Of a DNA stretch of 34,348 bases, positions 8,127-16,615 are shown one piece after another (the first letter of the stretch is position 1; every line of letters begins with the position of its first letter). The notes below the pieces were generated by a model that saw nothing but the letters and a program-made list of their open reading frames with translations, had not been told where the DNA came from and did no database searches. The stretch comes from Verrucomicrobiaceae bacterium (GTDB taxonomy: Bacteria > Verrucomicrobiota > Verrucomicrobiia > Verrucomicrobiales > DEV007): positions 1 through 34,348 of the forward strand of contig JAAESJ010000093.1 of the NCBI GenBank assembly GCA_024229495.1. The letters are read 5' to 3'. Both the position numbers and the translations under genes were made by a program.

Positions 8127-10127
8127 CTACTCACCAACGACCTCAACAGGCGCATCAGGCAATGCCCTGAGAAAAGCCCGTCCATAGCGCTTTGACTGCA
8201 CCCGGTTATCCAGGATGACAACAATGCCGCTATCGCCAGCAGACCGGATCAAGCGACCGACCCCCTGTCGCAGTTTGAGAATCGCCTCAGGAACGGAATA
8301 TTCCAAAAACGGATTCCCTCCTGCATTTTCAATCGCCTCAAGACGTGATGCCGTAAGAGGATGATCCGGTACCGCAAAGGGCAGGCGAGTAACAATAACA
8401 TTTGATAAAGCCTCTCCGGGCACATCAACCCCTGCCCAAAAGCTATCAGTTCCGAAGAGTATACTGGATACATCCTCGCGGAACTCCCGTAACATTCTGT
8501 GCCGGGCAAGCTTTCTTCCTTGTATCAACAATTGATAGTCACGTTCAGCAAAGAAGGTTTCCATCTTCTCTGCAACAGCATTCATTAGCCGATAACTGGT
8601 AAATAGAACAAAAGCTCGACCTTCCGATTGATCAATAAAATGACCAACCCACTTGGCCAGTGCGTCCTCATATTGCGCAGACCTTGGGTCCGGCATGCTG
8701 GCTGACAGGAAAATCTTCATCTGTTCAGCATAGTTAAAAGGACTGCCGATCTGAAGAGAGAGCGCATTAGTAGCACCCACCCTGTGGCGGAAGTAGCCCA
8801 AGGCTTCCCGGTTTTCTCCAACGGAAAGAGTAGCGCTCGTTACAACGCAGCTCTTGTCCTTGTCAAAAAACATCTCACTCAACACCGGAGCCACGTTACT
8901 TGGAGCACTATTCATAGAGCAGCCAGACGCCGCTCCCTTGGCTCTTTCCACCCAATACACATGCCCTTCTTCGGTTTGATTCAGGAAACTATCAATGGTC
9001 ACCCTTGCCTCTCCAACCCTCCTTGCCAACTCAAGCAATTCAGACCTTGTTGACTCATTCTCCACCATGTCCTTCGCATTCTTCACCTCACGTTCCAGGG
9101 AACGGAACCCCTCGGAAAGCGTATCCTCCAAGACCCCGCTCTCCCTCACCCTGCATTCCCCGCCCCACTGTCCAAATTCGCATGCCGACTCAAGATCTAC
9201 AAAGAAATCCTCTACAGCTTCACTCAATTCGGTCACGCGCCTTACCCCTTCAGCGTGCCTCACTACCTGAAAGAGCCCGCGTTTATTCCTCCGGTTATAT
9301 AGGCGGCGGAGGTTATATAAAATACCAGCCTGGGAAACCCTCATCCCAAGTTGACGAGCAGCGATATTCTCCAGGGTATGCGCCTCATCAATAACCAGGA
9401 AATCATCAGGAAAGACAAACCCCTCTCCGGCGGAATCCGACTCATCCATTACTCCCATCAATGTAAATAAAAGGGTGTGATTCAGCACAACAACATCAGC
9501 ATCGGCAACATCCCTCCTTACCGCTTGATAAAAGCACCCGGGATCATGACCACAGCTTTTGGGCGTGCAAACATGACTCTCGCTGCATACCTGATCCCAG
9601 ACATGAGGCCTTGGCTCAAACCCCAGATCGCTCAGACTCCCATCCTGAGTCTCCTCAGCCCAGTCACTAATCATGTCCAGCTCATCCATGTCCTCCTGCT
9701 CAAAAAGATCATCCGCCTCAGCAAGCACGCGCTTCAACCTCCTCGGGCAAAGGTAATTGCCCCTTCCCTTCATTAGCACCGCGTTAAATCCAAAGTCCAG
9801 CAACTTGGCGAGCAACGGCAGATCCTTGTCGATTAACTGCTCCTGCAGATTAATAGTGTGCGTTGAGATTACAGCTTTCCGATTGTTCTCAACCGCAAAG
9901 GAAACTGATGGAGCAAGGTAGGCAAGCGACTTACCCACGCCTGTTCCTGCCTCGACCACAAGCGGCGAGGATTCATCAAGAGCTGTCGCAACAGCAACAG
10001 CCATTTCCTGCTGTTGCGGACGGTATTCAAAATCCTTTGAGATCGACAGCGCACCATCCTCCCCGAAGAAACTCATCATGCTCTCAGCAAGATTACAAAC
10101 GGACTTAGAACCTTGGGAACTCATCAT
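8127..10127 (-). CDS. DinG/XPD-family Fe-S ATP-dependent DNA helicase
   Basis: The 666-residue protein carries superfamily 2 motifs: Walker A AGTGVGKS (60-67), DEAH box (247-250) in LVIDEAH and a C-terminal motif VI RQGVGRLIR. Between motifs I and II lie Cys127 and the set C181, C187, C192, C198, which fits the 4Fe-4S cluster of DinG and XPD. These enzymes unwind DNA 5'-3' and in E. coli DinG acts on R-loops and during SOS. Length and the lack of an exonuclease domain fit the DinG/YoaA group. Two tandem ATGs at the start make the exact first residue uncertain by one codon. Upstream (10155-10167) is acacgg-a-ccgtgt, a 13-base palindrome, but I see no TGTTC-N4-GAACA type LexA box, so SOS control is not supported. 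The best minus-strand -35 candidate is TTGACG (10286-10281) with a poor -10. Confidence 0.9.
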   Translation of the reverse strand: MMSSQGSKSVCNLAESMMSFFGEDGALSISKDFEYRPQQQEMAVAVATALDESSPLVVEAGTGVGKSLAYLAPSVSFAVENNRKAVISTHTINLQEQLIDKDLPLLAKLLDFGFNAVLMKGRGNYLCPRRLKRVLAEADDLFEQEDMDELDMISDWAEETQDGSLSDLGFEPRPHVWDQVCSESHVCTPKSCGHDPGCFYQAVRRDVADADVVVLNHTLLFTLMGVMDESDSAGEGFVFPDDFLVIDEAHTLENIAARQLGMRVSQAGILYNLRRLYNRRNKRGLFQVVRHAEGVRRVTELSEAVEDFFVDLESACEFGQWGGECRVRESGVLEDTLSEGFRSLEREVKNAKDMVENESTRSELLELARRVGEARVTIDSFLNQTEEGHVYWVERAKGAASGCSMNSAPSNVAPVLSEMFFDKDKSCVVTSATLSVGENREALGYFRHRVGATNALSLQIGSPFNYAEQMKIFLSASMPDPRSAQYEDALAKWVGHFIDQSEGRAFVLFTSYRLMNAVAEKMETFFAERDYQLLIQGRKLARHRMLREFREDVSSILFGTDSFWAGVDVPGEALSNVIVTRLPFAVPDHPLTASRLEAIENAGGNPFLEYSVPEAILKLRQGVGRLIRSAGDSGIVVILDNRVQSKRYGRAFLRALPDAPVEVVGE

Positions 10128-10518
10128 TATGCAGAATCAGGCAACAATGAAAAAACACACGGACCGTGTATGCACGGAAAGAAATGCGGGAACGCTTCCG
10201 CAGGGAAAATGCTGGCCTCTAATAAATCCATAGTGACAAGCACCGCATCCCCCTTGATGATTTGTTTTACAAGTATTAATCGTCAATGGACCCCAATATT
10301 TTCTAGAAGTTTTTAACATAAAAGCTTCCCTCAGTGTGAATAAATACATTATTATTCATGCCAGCATTTCTTGAAGAGAAATACAGCATGCATAAATTCT
10401 GTTGAGCAATGGTTGGTTGTTGGTATCAAACCTTGACTCACATCGAAGAGAGCCCAATCGGGCTCTCTTCTCTTTTCAACGCATCAACAGGATACTAAAA
10501 ATAACAAACCGCTCAGTC
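10128..10518. other. 391-base gene-free region between helicase and folD
   Basis: No protein family or stable RNA family is recognised here. The contents are a 13-base palindrome near the helicase start (10155-10167), an AT-rich stretch with TTCTAGAA (10302-10309), a TTTACA hexamer at 10266-10271 and a strong plus-strand terminator at 10445-10476. Neighbouring genes are both on the minus strand, so the terminator needs another explanation, such as a small plus-strand transcript. A 15-codon ORF, ATG 10358 to TGA 10405 (MPAFLEEKYSMHKFC), has no ribosome binding site and may be chance. Confidence 0.7.
10445..10476 (+). terminator. Rho-independent terminator with perfect 11-bp stem
   Basis: GAAGAGAGCCC pairs perfectly with GGGCTCTCTTC across an AATC loop, followed by TCTTTT on the plus strand. 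The minus-strand reading has no T-run after the stem, so termination is oriented rightwards. It lies 43 bases beyond the folD stop codon, between two minus-strand genes. It may still act as a weak bidirectional barrier for the folD transcript. Confidence 0.8.
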
Positions 10519-11412
10519 TCAACCGTTCAGTTCAAGTCCCCTGCGCTGTAAACAAGCCTTTACGGTATTGCTCATCAGCATTGCTATCGTCATCGGTCCC
10601 ACTCCGCCAGGCACTGGGGTGATCGCACTGCAGCGTTGGGAAGCCTCGTCGAAATTCACGTCGCCAACCAACCTGTATCCTCGCTTAGCTCGCGGATCCT
10701 CAACCCTGTTAATCCCAACATCAATAACGACAGCGCCTTCCTTAATATGATCGCCTCCTATAAATTCAGGACGCCCCACGGCCGCAATAAGAATGTCTGC
10801 CGAACGGCACACCTCCGGCAGGTCAACCGTTCTCGAGTGAGCGATTGTTACGGTCGCATCGCCCAAGAGCCCTTTGCTCATCAACAGCATCGCCATCGGC
10901 TTGCCGACAATCATGCTCCGTCCAACAATAACAACATGGGCTCCTTGTGTTTTAATACCATAATCACCCAACAAGCGCTGGCAGCCTAGAGGCGTACAGG
11001 GAATGAATCCTCCCACATCCTCAAGGACAAGCTTGGCAACATTAACGGGATGAAATCCATCAACATCCTTATCGGGATCAATCGTCATAACAACTGCCCC
11101 CTCATCAATATGCGAGGGCGGTGGAGATTGCACAAGGATACCATCCACATCGGGATTCTCATTCAGTCCGACTATTACCTCCTGCAATTCCTCCTGACTG
11201 GTTTCGGAAGGAAGTTCCAGTTTAACAGAATAAATCCCAAGATCCTTACAAGTGCGCTCCTTGCTCCTTACATAGGCACGGGAAGCCGCGTCATCACCCA
11301 CAAGAACTACCGCCAATCCTGGCCGGCACCCTTGCTGCACAAGCTCTTCCACTTGAGCTTTACACTCCTTGAGCACACGGGAAGACACGGCTTTACCATC
11401 AATCAACTGCAT
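10519..11412 (-). CDS. folD: Bifunctional methylenetetrahydrofolate dehydrogenase/cyclohydrolase
   Basis: FolD interconverts methylene-, methenyl- and 10-formyl-tetrahydrofolate in the cytoplasm. The usual motifs are present: the Tyr/Lys catalytic pair in YVRSKER, Gln in ILVQSPPP (more often QLPLP), DKDVDGFHP, the nucleotide-binding [12 protein letters not shown] and the C-terminal [12 protein letters not shown] chose ATG 11412 (297 residues) over the TTG nine bases upstream because the family starts MQLIDGK and an AAAGG lies about ten bases before this ATG. The serine and extra proline in QSPPP are a mild departure from the common signature. It is the last gene of a minus-strand run after xylulokinase and the acyltransferase (gap 33 bases). 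Confidence 0.96.
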   Translation of the reverse strand: MQLIDGKAVSSRVLKECKAQVEELVQQGCRPGLAVVLVGDDAASRAYVRSKERTCKDLGIYSVKLELPSETSQEELQEVIVGLNENPDVDGILVQSPPPSHIDEGAVVMTIDPDKDVDGFHPVNVAKLVLEDVGGFIPCTPLGCQRLLGDYGIKTQGAHVVIVGRSMIVGKPMAMLLMSKGLLGDATVTIAHSRTVDLPEVCRSADILIAAVGRPEFIGGDHIKEGAVVIDVGINRVEDPRAKRGYRLVGDVNFDEASQRCSAITPVPGGVGPMTIAMLMSNTVKACLQRRGLELNG

Positions 11413-11445
11413 TAATGACAACCTTTAAACACAGTCGCCCGGCGA

Positions 11446-12072
11446 TCAAGTCCCGGATGCGAGAACCTGCTCCAAAGCGTCCCTCTGCCGTTCAACTGAT
11501 TGTTTGTCAGTCCCCTCCGTGAACCTTTCAAGCTTTGCTAGAGTCACTTCAACTCGCGAGAAAGGCAGAGGGATGCGAAAACCATCCCAGGTTTTCAAGG
11601 TAAGGGCATTGCTGTAGGACAATCTCAATGGCAGCACAGGCACTTGTGCCCATTGGGAAAGCTTAATCAAACCTGGCTGAAGCTTATACGCTGGACCCCG
11701 AGGACCATCGGGCGTTATTCCTAAATCACGGCCACTATCGCCCCGGAGGAAAGTGACCATTTCACGCAAGGCTGCCACCGGTCTCTTGTTACTCGATCCG
11801 CGAATGGACTGAGATTTGAATTGAGCGGCAACCGCAGCCAGCAAGTCGCCATCTCGACTTGAACTGGTCAGAACTGTAGCCCTACGGCTTTTTAAAAACT
11901 TACCGTAAAACAGGGCTGCCCCAAACATCTGGTTATGCCAAAACACGATAATCAAGGGACCCTCAAAAGGGGTGGCCATTACCCCTGAATGATCATTAAC
12001 CCGCCAGCGCAGGGTTAATCCTACCACCTGTATTATTTTGGCTATCAGCCAGCCGAGAAACTTTGCCTTCAC
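11446..12072 (-). CDS. DUF374-type lysophospholipid acyltransferase family protein
   Basis: A 208-residue membrane-associated protein with an N-terminal hydrophobic segment (about 5-20) and the acyltransferase signature in DUF374 form: FWHNQMFGA supplies the H-x4-x acyl-transfer histidine region, followed by SSSRDGDLLA, RGSSNKRPVAALREM and TPDGPRGP. Family members are thought to acylate lipid A or related envelope glycolipids, but the substrate is rarely proven. The start is GTG at 12072, three bases after the xylulokinase stop, indicating translational coupling. I find no better in-frame start before the conserved HNQ region. Confidence 0.85.
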   Translation of the reverse strand: MKAKFLGWLIAKIIQVVGLTLRWRVNDHSGVMATPFEGPLIIVFWHNQMFGAALFYGKFLKSRRATVLTSSSRDGDLLAAVAAQFKSQSIRGSSNKRPVAALREMVTFLRGDSGRDLGITPDGPRGPAYKLQPGLIKLSQWAQVPVLPLRLSYSNALTLKTWDGFRIPLPFSRVEVTLAKLERFTEGTDKQSVERQRDALEQVLASGT

Positions 12073-12075
12073 CTC

Positions 12076-13566
12076 TTACAACCGCCCCGCAGCATTCAAT
12101 TCACGAGTCATCCCCCTTTGTCTCTCGAGCAACTCTCTATAGAGACTTACATTACCGGAATCGGGCTCACAACGGGTAGTCTCATCGACGGCAACAAATC
12201 TGCTGCACAAATCAGAATACCCAACAGCGCCAGATGCATTGCAATACGCAGCCTGAATTGCCGCGCCAAGACCTGCGCCTTCAGCAGTAGAGAGCATCAC
12301 CACTGGCGTATTAAACACATCAGCGGCAATTTGGCGCCATTGCCCACTGTTACTACCCCCTCCTGTTAAGCGAATCTCTGAAGGAGTTATCCCCATCCCC
12401 CTAAAACCTTCCAATCCGTATGCAAGGCCCAATGTGGCGCCCTCCATGGCCGCTCGAGCAAGATTAGACTGGCGCATATTCTCAACGCGTAAACCATGAA
12501 TCACCCCGCTCCCATTGGGCAAGTTGGGTGTCCGCTCACCGTTCAGGTAGGGCAGGAAGGAAATTCCTGCCGCCCCCGGTTCTGACCTGGCCACGGCATT
12601 CTCAAGCTCATCCAAATCAAGCTCAAACAATTTCCTGATTTGTTCGGTGACCACGGTCACGTTCATGGTGCAGACAAGAGGCAGCCACCGATCAGTGCTG
12701 TCACAAAAAGCAGCCACCTCTCCCCCTGAGTCAATTGCAGGTTTGTCGGCAACCCCATAAAGGGTTCCTGAGGTCCCCAGACTCGCAGTAATGACTCCGG
12801 GGACGACATTTCCTGTTCCTATTGCCCCCATCATATTATCACCTCCACCGGCACTAACCATGACATTATCCGAAAGCCCCCATTCGCCAGCGAGCTCATT
12901 TCGAAGCTGCCCATGCGCTTCAAGAGATGACCCCAAATCCGGAAACATATCCCGCACCGAGGGATCCACAAAGTCCAGCAACTCATCGCACCAGCGACGA
13001 GAACGAATGTCCAAAACCCCTGTCCCGGAAGCATCTCCATATTCCATCCGCTTAACACCAGTCAGCCAGAAGTTAATGTAATCATGCGGCAGCAACACTG
13101 TGCTCACCTTTGCAAAGCTCTCTGGCTCATTCTGCTTAAGCCAAAGCAGCTTCGGAATTGTGTAACCAGGCAAAATAGCATTTCCGGAAAGCTCGATCAA
13201 TCCGGACGCACCGCCAAACTCAGACTCGAACATTCCACACTGTTGCGATGTTGATGTGTCACACCAGAGCTTGGCCGGACGAATGACCTGGTCGTTCGCG
13301 TCGAGCACGACCAAACCGTGCTGCTGACCACTGACACCGATACCGGCAACCTCTTCACGACGACTACCAAGCTGAGCAATACAGCTGAGGGCAACTTCTT
13401 CTGTCGCCTTGAGCCAATCGGAAGGGTTTTGCTCAAGGTGACCGGCAGGAAGCCCGGGAATCAGGTCATACCCCTTCTGGGCATTGGCCAAGATATCTCC
13501 GGTTTCAAAATCAAGGGCAATGGCCTTTGTGCTCTGAGTGCCGCTATCAATTCCTAGGAAAATCAT
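12076..13566 (-). CDS. xylB: Xylulokinase
   Basis: This 496-residue FGGY-family carbohydrate kinase phosphorylates D-xylulose to xylulose 5-phosphate, feeding the pentose phosphate pathway. The N-terminal phosphate loop GIDSGTQSTKA (residues 5-15, with Asp7), the SGQQHG motif (79-84) and the catalytic Asp243 in AGGGDN are those of XylB. The C-terminal ATP-binding glycine pattern (LTGGGSNSGQWRQIAAD) is also present. Length equals the family norm. No xylose isomerase or transporter gene is next to it; instead it heads an operon with an acyltransferase and folD, which is not the usual xylose operon. Other FGGY kinases are less likely because of the xylulokinase-specific QQHG. Confidence 0.93.
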   Translation of the reverse strand: MIFLGIDSGTQSTKAIALDFETGDILANAQKGYDLIPGLPAGHLEQNPSDWLKATEEVALSCIAQLGSRREEVAGIGVSGQQHGLVVLDANDQVIRPAKLWCDTSTSQQCGMFESEFGGASGLIELSGNAILPGYTIPKLLWLKQNEPESFAKVSTVLLPHDYINFWLTGVKRMEYGDASGTGVLDIRSRRWCDELLDFVDPSVRDMFPDLGSSLEAHGQLRNELAGEWGLSDNVMVSAGGGDNMMGAIGTGNVVPGVITASLGTSGTLYGVADKPAIDSGGEVAAFCDSTDRWLPLVCTMNVTVVTEQIRKLFELDLDELENAVARSEPGAAGISFLPYLNGERTPNLPNGSGVIHGLRVENMRQSNLARAAMEGATLGLAYGLEGFRGMGITPSEIRLTGGGSNSGQWRQIAADVFNTPVVMLSTAEGAGLGAAIQAAYCNASGAVGYSDLCSRFVAVDETTRCEPDSGNVSLYRELLERQRGMTRELNAAGRL

Positions 13567-13596
13567 GATCTAATAGAAGTTAAGACGTTGCGTGAG

Positions 13597-13674
13597 CGCA
13601 AGCATGATGCAAGCTATGCAAGGTGCAAGGTTGATTTTAACCCAAGCAAAAGGCTTGGTGCAACCAAGCTTGCA
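13597..13674 (+). promoter_or_regulatory. Repeat-rich candidate operator upstream of toxin-antitoxin pair
   Basis: The 122-base divergent gap between xylB and the brnT-like gene holds three direct TGCAAG copies (13608, 13617, 13624), a TGCAAC (13659) and an inverted CTTGCA (13669). It also has an inverted repeat GCTTGG-tgcaa-CCAAGC (13653-13669). TTGGTG at 13655-13660 and TAAATA at 13678-13683, 17 bases apart, form a weak promoter overlapping the inverted repeat; transcription would then start close to the ATG. Such clustered short sites suit a ribbon-helix-helix antitoxin acting as autorepressor. Confidence 0.45.
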
Positions 13675-13688
13675 CGATAAATAACTGC

Positions 13689-13967
13689 ATGGAGTTCGAC
13701 TGGCTAGACGTAAGCTTTGACCTCAGCAAGGTCACACCAAAGGAAATCGAGGAGTCCTTTGAAGACCCGTTTGCTGTCCGATTACTCCCGGACGGCAGTT
13801 ACGGCGACGAGGACGCCCGCTACATCTGTCTCGGCCGTTCCGTTGGAAGTCGCCCTCTATTCAGTGTGTTCTGGACAGACGGGAAGCGCTACAGGGTCAT
13901 TGTTTCGCGCGACATGACAAAGGAAGAAGAAAATTTTTATGAGCGTCGGAACGCTCAGAACGCCTGA
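13689..13967 (+). CDS. brnT: BrnT-like type II toxin
   Basis: A 92-residue protein with the BrnT signature layout: N-terminal EFDWLDVSFDL, a central FEDPFA (about 26-31), the strand YICLGRS, then a VFWTDGKRYRVIVSRDMTKEE ending characteristic of the fold (normally ISARxAxxxE). BrnT toxins are RelE-like ribonucleases that arrest translation and are neutralised by a BrnA or CopG antitoxin encoded directly downstream. Here the next gene, 11 bases on, is such an antitoxin. In the classic family the last motif is I-S-A-R; here it is V-S-R-D, so the active-site arginine may be retained one position off. No Shine-Dalgarno sequence precedes the ATG, so translation may be leaderless. Position between opposed core genes suggests horizontal acquisition. 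Confidence 0.8.
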   Translation: MEFDWLDVSFDLSKVTPKEIEESFEDPFAVRLLPDGSYGDEDARYICLGRSVGSRPLFSVFWTDGKRYRVIVSRDMTKEEENFYERRNAQNA

Positions 13968-13978
13968 ATGCTATTCCC

Positions 13979-14248
13979 ATGAGATCAATATCTGACTGGA
14001 ACGAAATTCCTGCCTTTGAAGACGAGACAAAGGAAGCTGATTATTGGCACATGACTCAACTCGACGCAGGGTTGATGAATGCATCCATTCATCAACCTGA
14101 CTCCCGGGAGTCCACCACCATCACGTTACGCTTCGACCCAAGGTTACTTGCGCGTATCAAGCGTATTGCCCGCTCTCGGTTCCTTAATTATCAGAGCATG
14201 ATGAAGCAATGGTTGAGTGAGCGACTGGAAACAGAGGTGAAAAAATAA
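13979..14248 (+). CDS. brnA: CopG/BrnA-type antitoxin
   Basis: The 89-residue product matches the CopG antitoxin layout. An acidic N-terminal part with the ADYW motif (about residues 20-23) would wrap the toxin. It is followed by a C-terminal ribbon-helix-helix DNA-binding domain with the strand STTITLRFD (about 45-53), the helix RLLARIKRIARSR and the turn-helix NYQSMMKQWLSERL. Gap to the toxin gene is 11 bases, so both are co-transcribed. The usual autoregulation by the antitoxin is consistent with the repeat cluster upstream of the toxin gene. The gene converges on the end of the long minus-strand operon 51 bases away. Confidence 0.82.
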   Translation: MRSISDWNEIPAFEDETKEADYWHMTQLDAGLMNASIHQPDSRESTTITLRFDPRLLARIKRIARSRFLNYQSMMKQWLSERLETEVKK

Positions 14249-14299
14249 ATCCAGCGCGCAATCACCAATCTCGTTACTCTCTGCACCGTAACACGCAGC

Positions 14300-15527
14300 C
14301 TATTTTGAGCGTTGCAACAGGCAGGCATCCCCCCAGTCAGCGTGATCGGCAATATCAAGGTCCTCTCCGTAATCAACTCGCAGAGTGATCTCAGAGGCTC
14401 CGGTGATATCGACTTTAACCAACTCGGCAGGCTCACCTCCGCGAACTCTCTTTCGGAACATCTCACGATCTCCGCAAAAAACTGCAAACTCACAATCTCC
14501 ACGGATTCCCGAATCAATGTCGATTCCTATCTCGGCCAAAAATAAATCATGGAGGCCCTCATTGGGAAATGTCACGGCCATTCCTGAGGCAAGCCCCAAT
14601 CCCTTGTCATAGACCTGGTCGCCAATTTGAAGAGGCAACCCGGAAACCGTGCGATCACGCTGCCAAGAGCGATTTGGCGCAATTAAAGGCTTATTCTCAA
14701 CCCTTAAGGCCACAATATCAGATAAATATTCAAGCCTCTCCGAACTAATGGAGATCCTGCTTACTTGAGCCCAGGGAACAGAGATTTTCACACCTTCAAC
14801 GAGCGAAAGCTTTACGTGACCATCCCTAAACTCGTTGATATCTGCGCGTAACCGCGTCCCGCCCACCAGTGTTAATACACACGCGGGGCGCTCATCAACC
14901 TTAAGCAAAGGTGAGGCAAGAACCACTCCGTAAGCCCTTGCAAGAGGGATCGACTGCAGTGCGTCATTACGATCAAACGTCAGTGTGTCGGAATCCACTT
15001 CCTCTATTAACCCATCAACCTCCTGTAACTCTGCACCACCACTTATGAAAATGGTGTCGAGTTCGCGCGATGCCTCCCACTCAAGAAGCCCCTTCTGAAA
15101 ACGTGATCCGCGAATCAACTCACCAAAACGCAGTGCTCGCACAGCATCAATAGGCAGTTTCAATACATCAAGACCACTTGACCTGCAGGTAATCTCCTCC
15201 TCGAATACATTAATGCCAGTCGCAGCGATCTCACTCCCGCAAATTAAAACAACCCTGCCCTCGGACTCATCTTCACCCAAGAGGGAACCTTCTGGAATAA
15301 TGCTGCGCAATCCATCAATCGGCAACTTTCTTCCTGCGATTCCCACAACCCCTTCAGCAGAAATGAACTCTATCCTCCCCTCAACAACATCCCCCTCAAG
15401 CGTCAAAACCCTGCCCTCAAGAACCCCCCCAAAAAAAGAAGTGTAAAGGAAGAACAAAATGAACCCTGCTCCCAGAACGCCTTCTTTCAATATCAAGCAA
15501 GGCCTGTTGTTACAAGCACTCATGCAA

Positions 15528-15538
<11 letters not shown>
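14300..15538 (-). CDS. Membrane-anchored NPCBM-domain protein
   Basis: A 412-residue protein with an N-terminal hydrophobic anchor or signal (about residues 20-37), a middle region of repeated beta strands reading like two or three LxxGxxVEGxI motifs (about 40-290) and a C-terminal NPCBM-type carbohydrate-binding domain (about 290-410; GDQVYDKGLGLASG, then a beta-sandwich with GD/DADWGDA ending). NPCBM domains are found on glycosidases but here no catalytic domain is attached. It is the last gene of the minus-strand megaoperon; its ATG at 15538 lies inside the end of the TPR-like gene (11-base overlap), with GGGGCGAGAAG upstream. An in-frame ATG at 15523 is an alternative. The domain suggests binding of a glycan or envelope component. 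Confidence 0.75.
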
Positions 15539-16586
<1,048 letters not shown>

Positions 16587-16615
16587 ATTTAAAGTAAAAT
16601 ATTCCATAGCAAGGT

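Noticed and set aside
8784-9776. Several plus-strand ORFs over the helicase gene
   Set aside because: They are proline/serine-rich shadows with no recognisable domain; the minus-strand helicase motifs are clear.
10155-10167. Palindrome acacgg-a-ccgtgt as LexA box for the helicase
   Set aside because: Does not fit any LexA motif I know (CTGT-N8-ACAG, GAAC-N4-GTTC or TGTTC-N4-GAACA).
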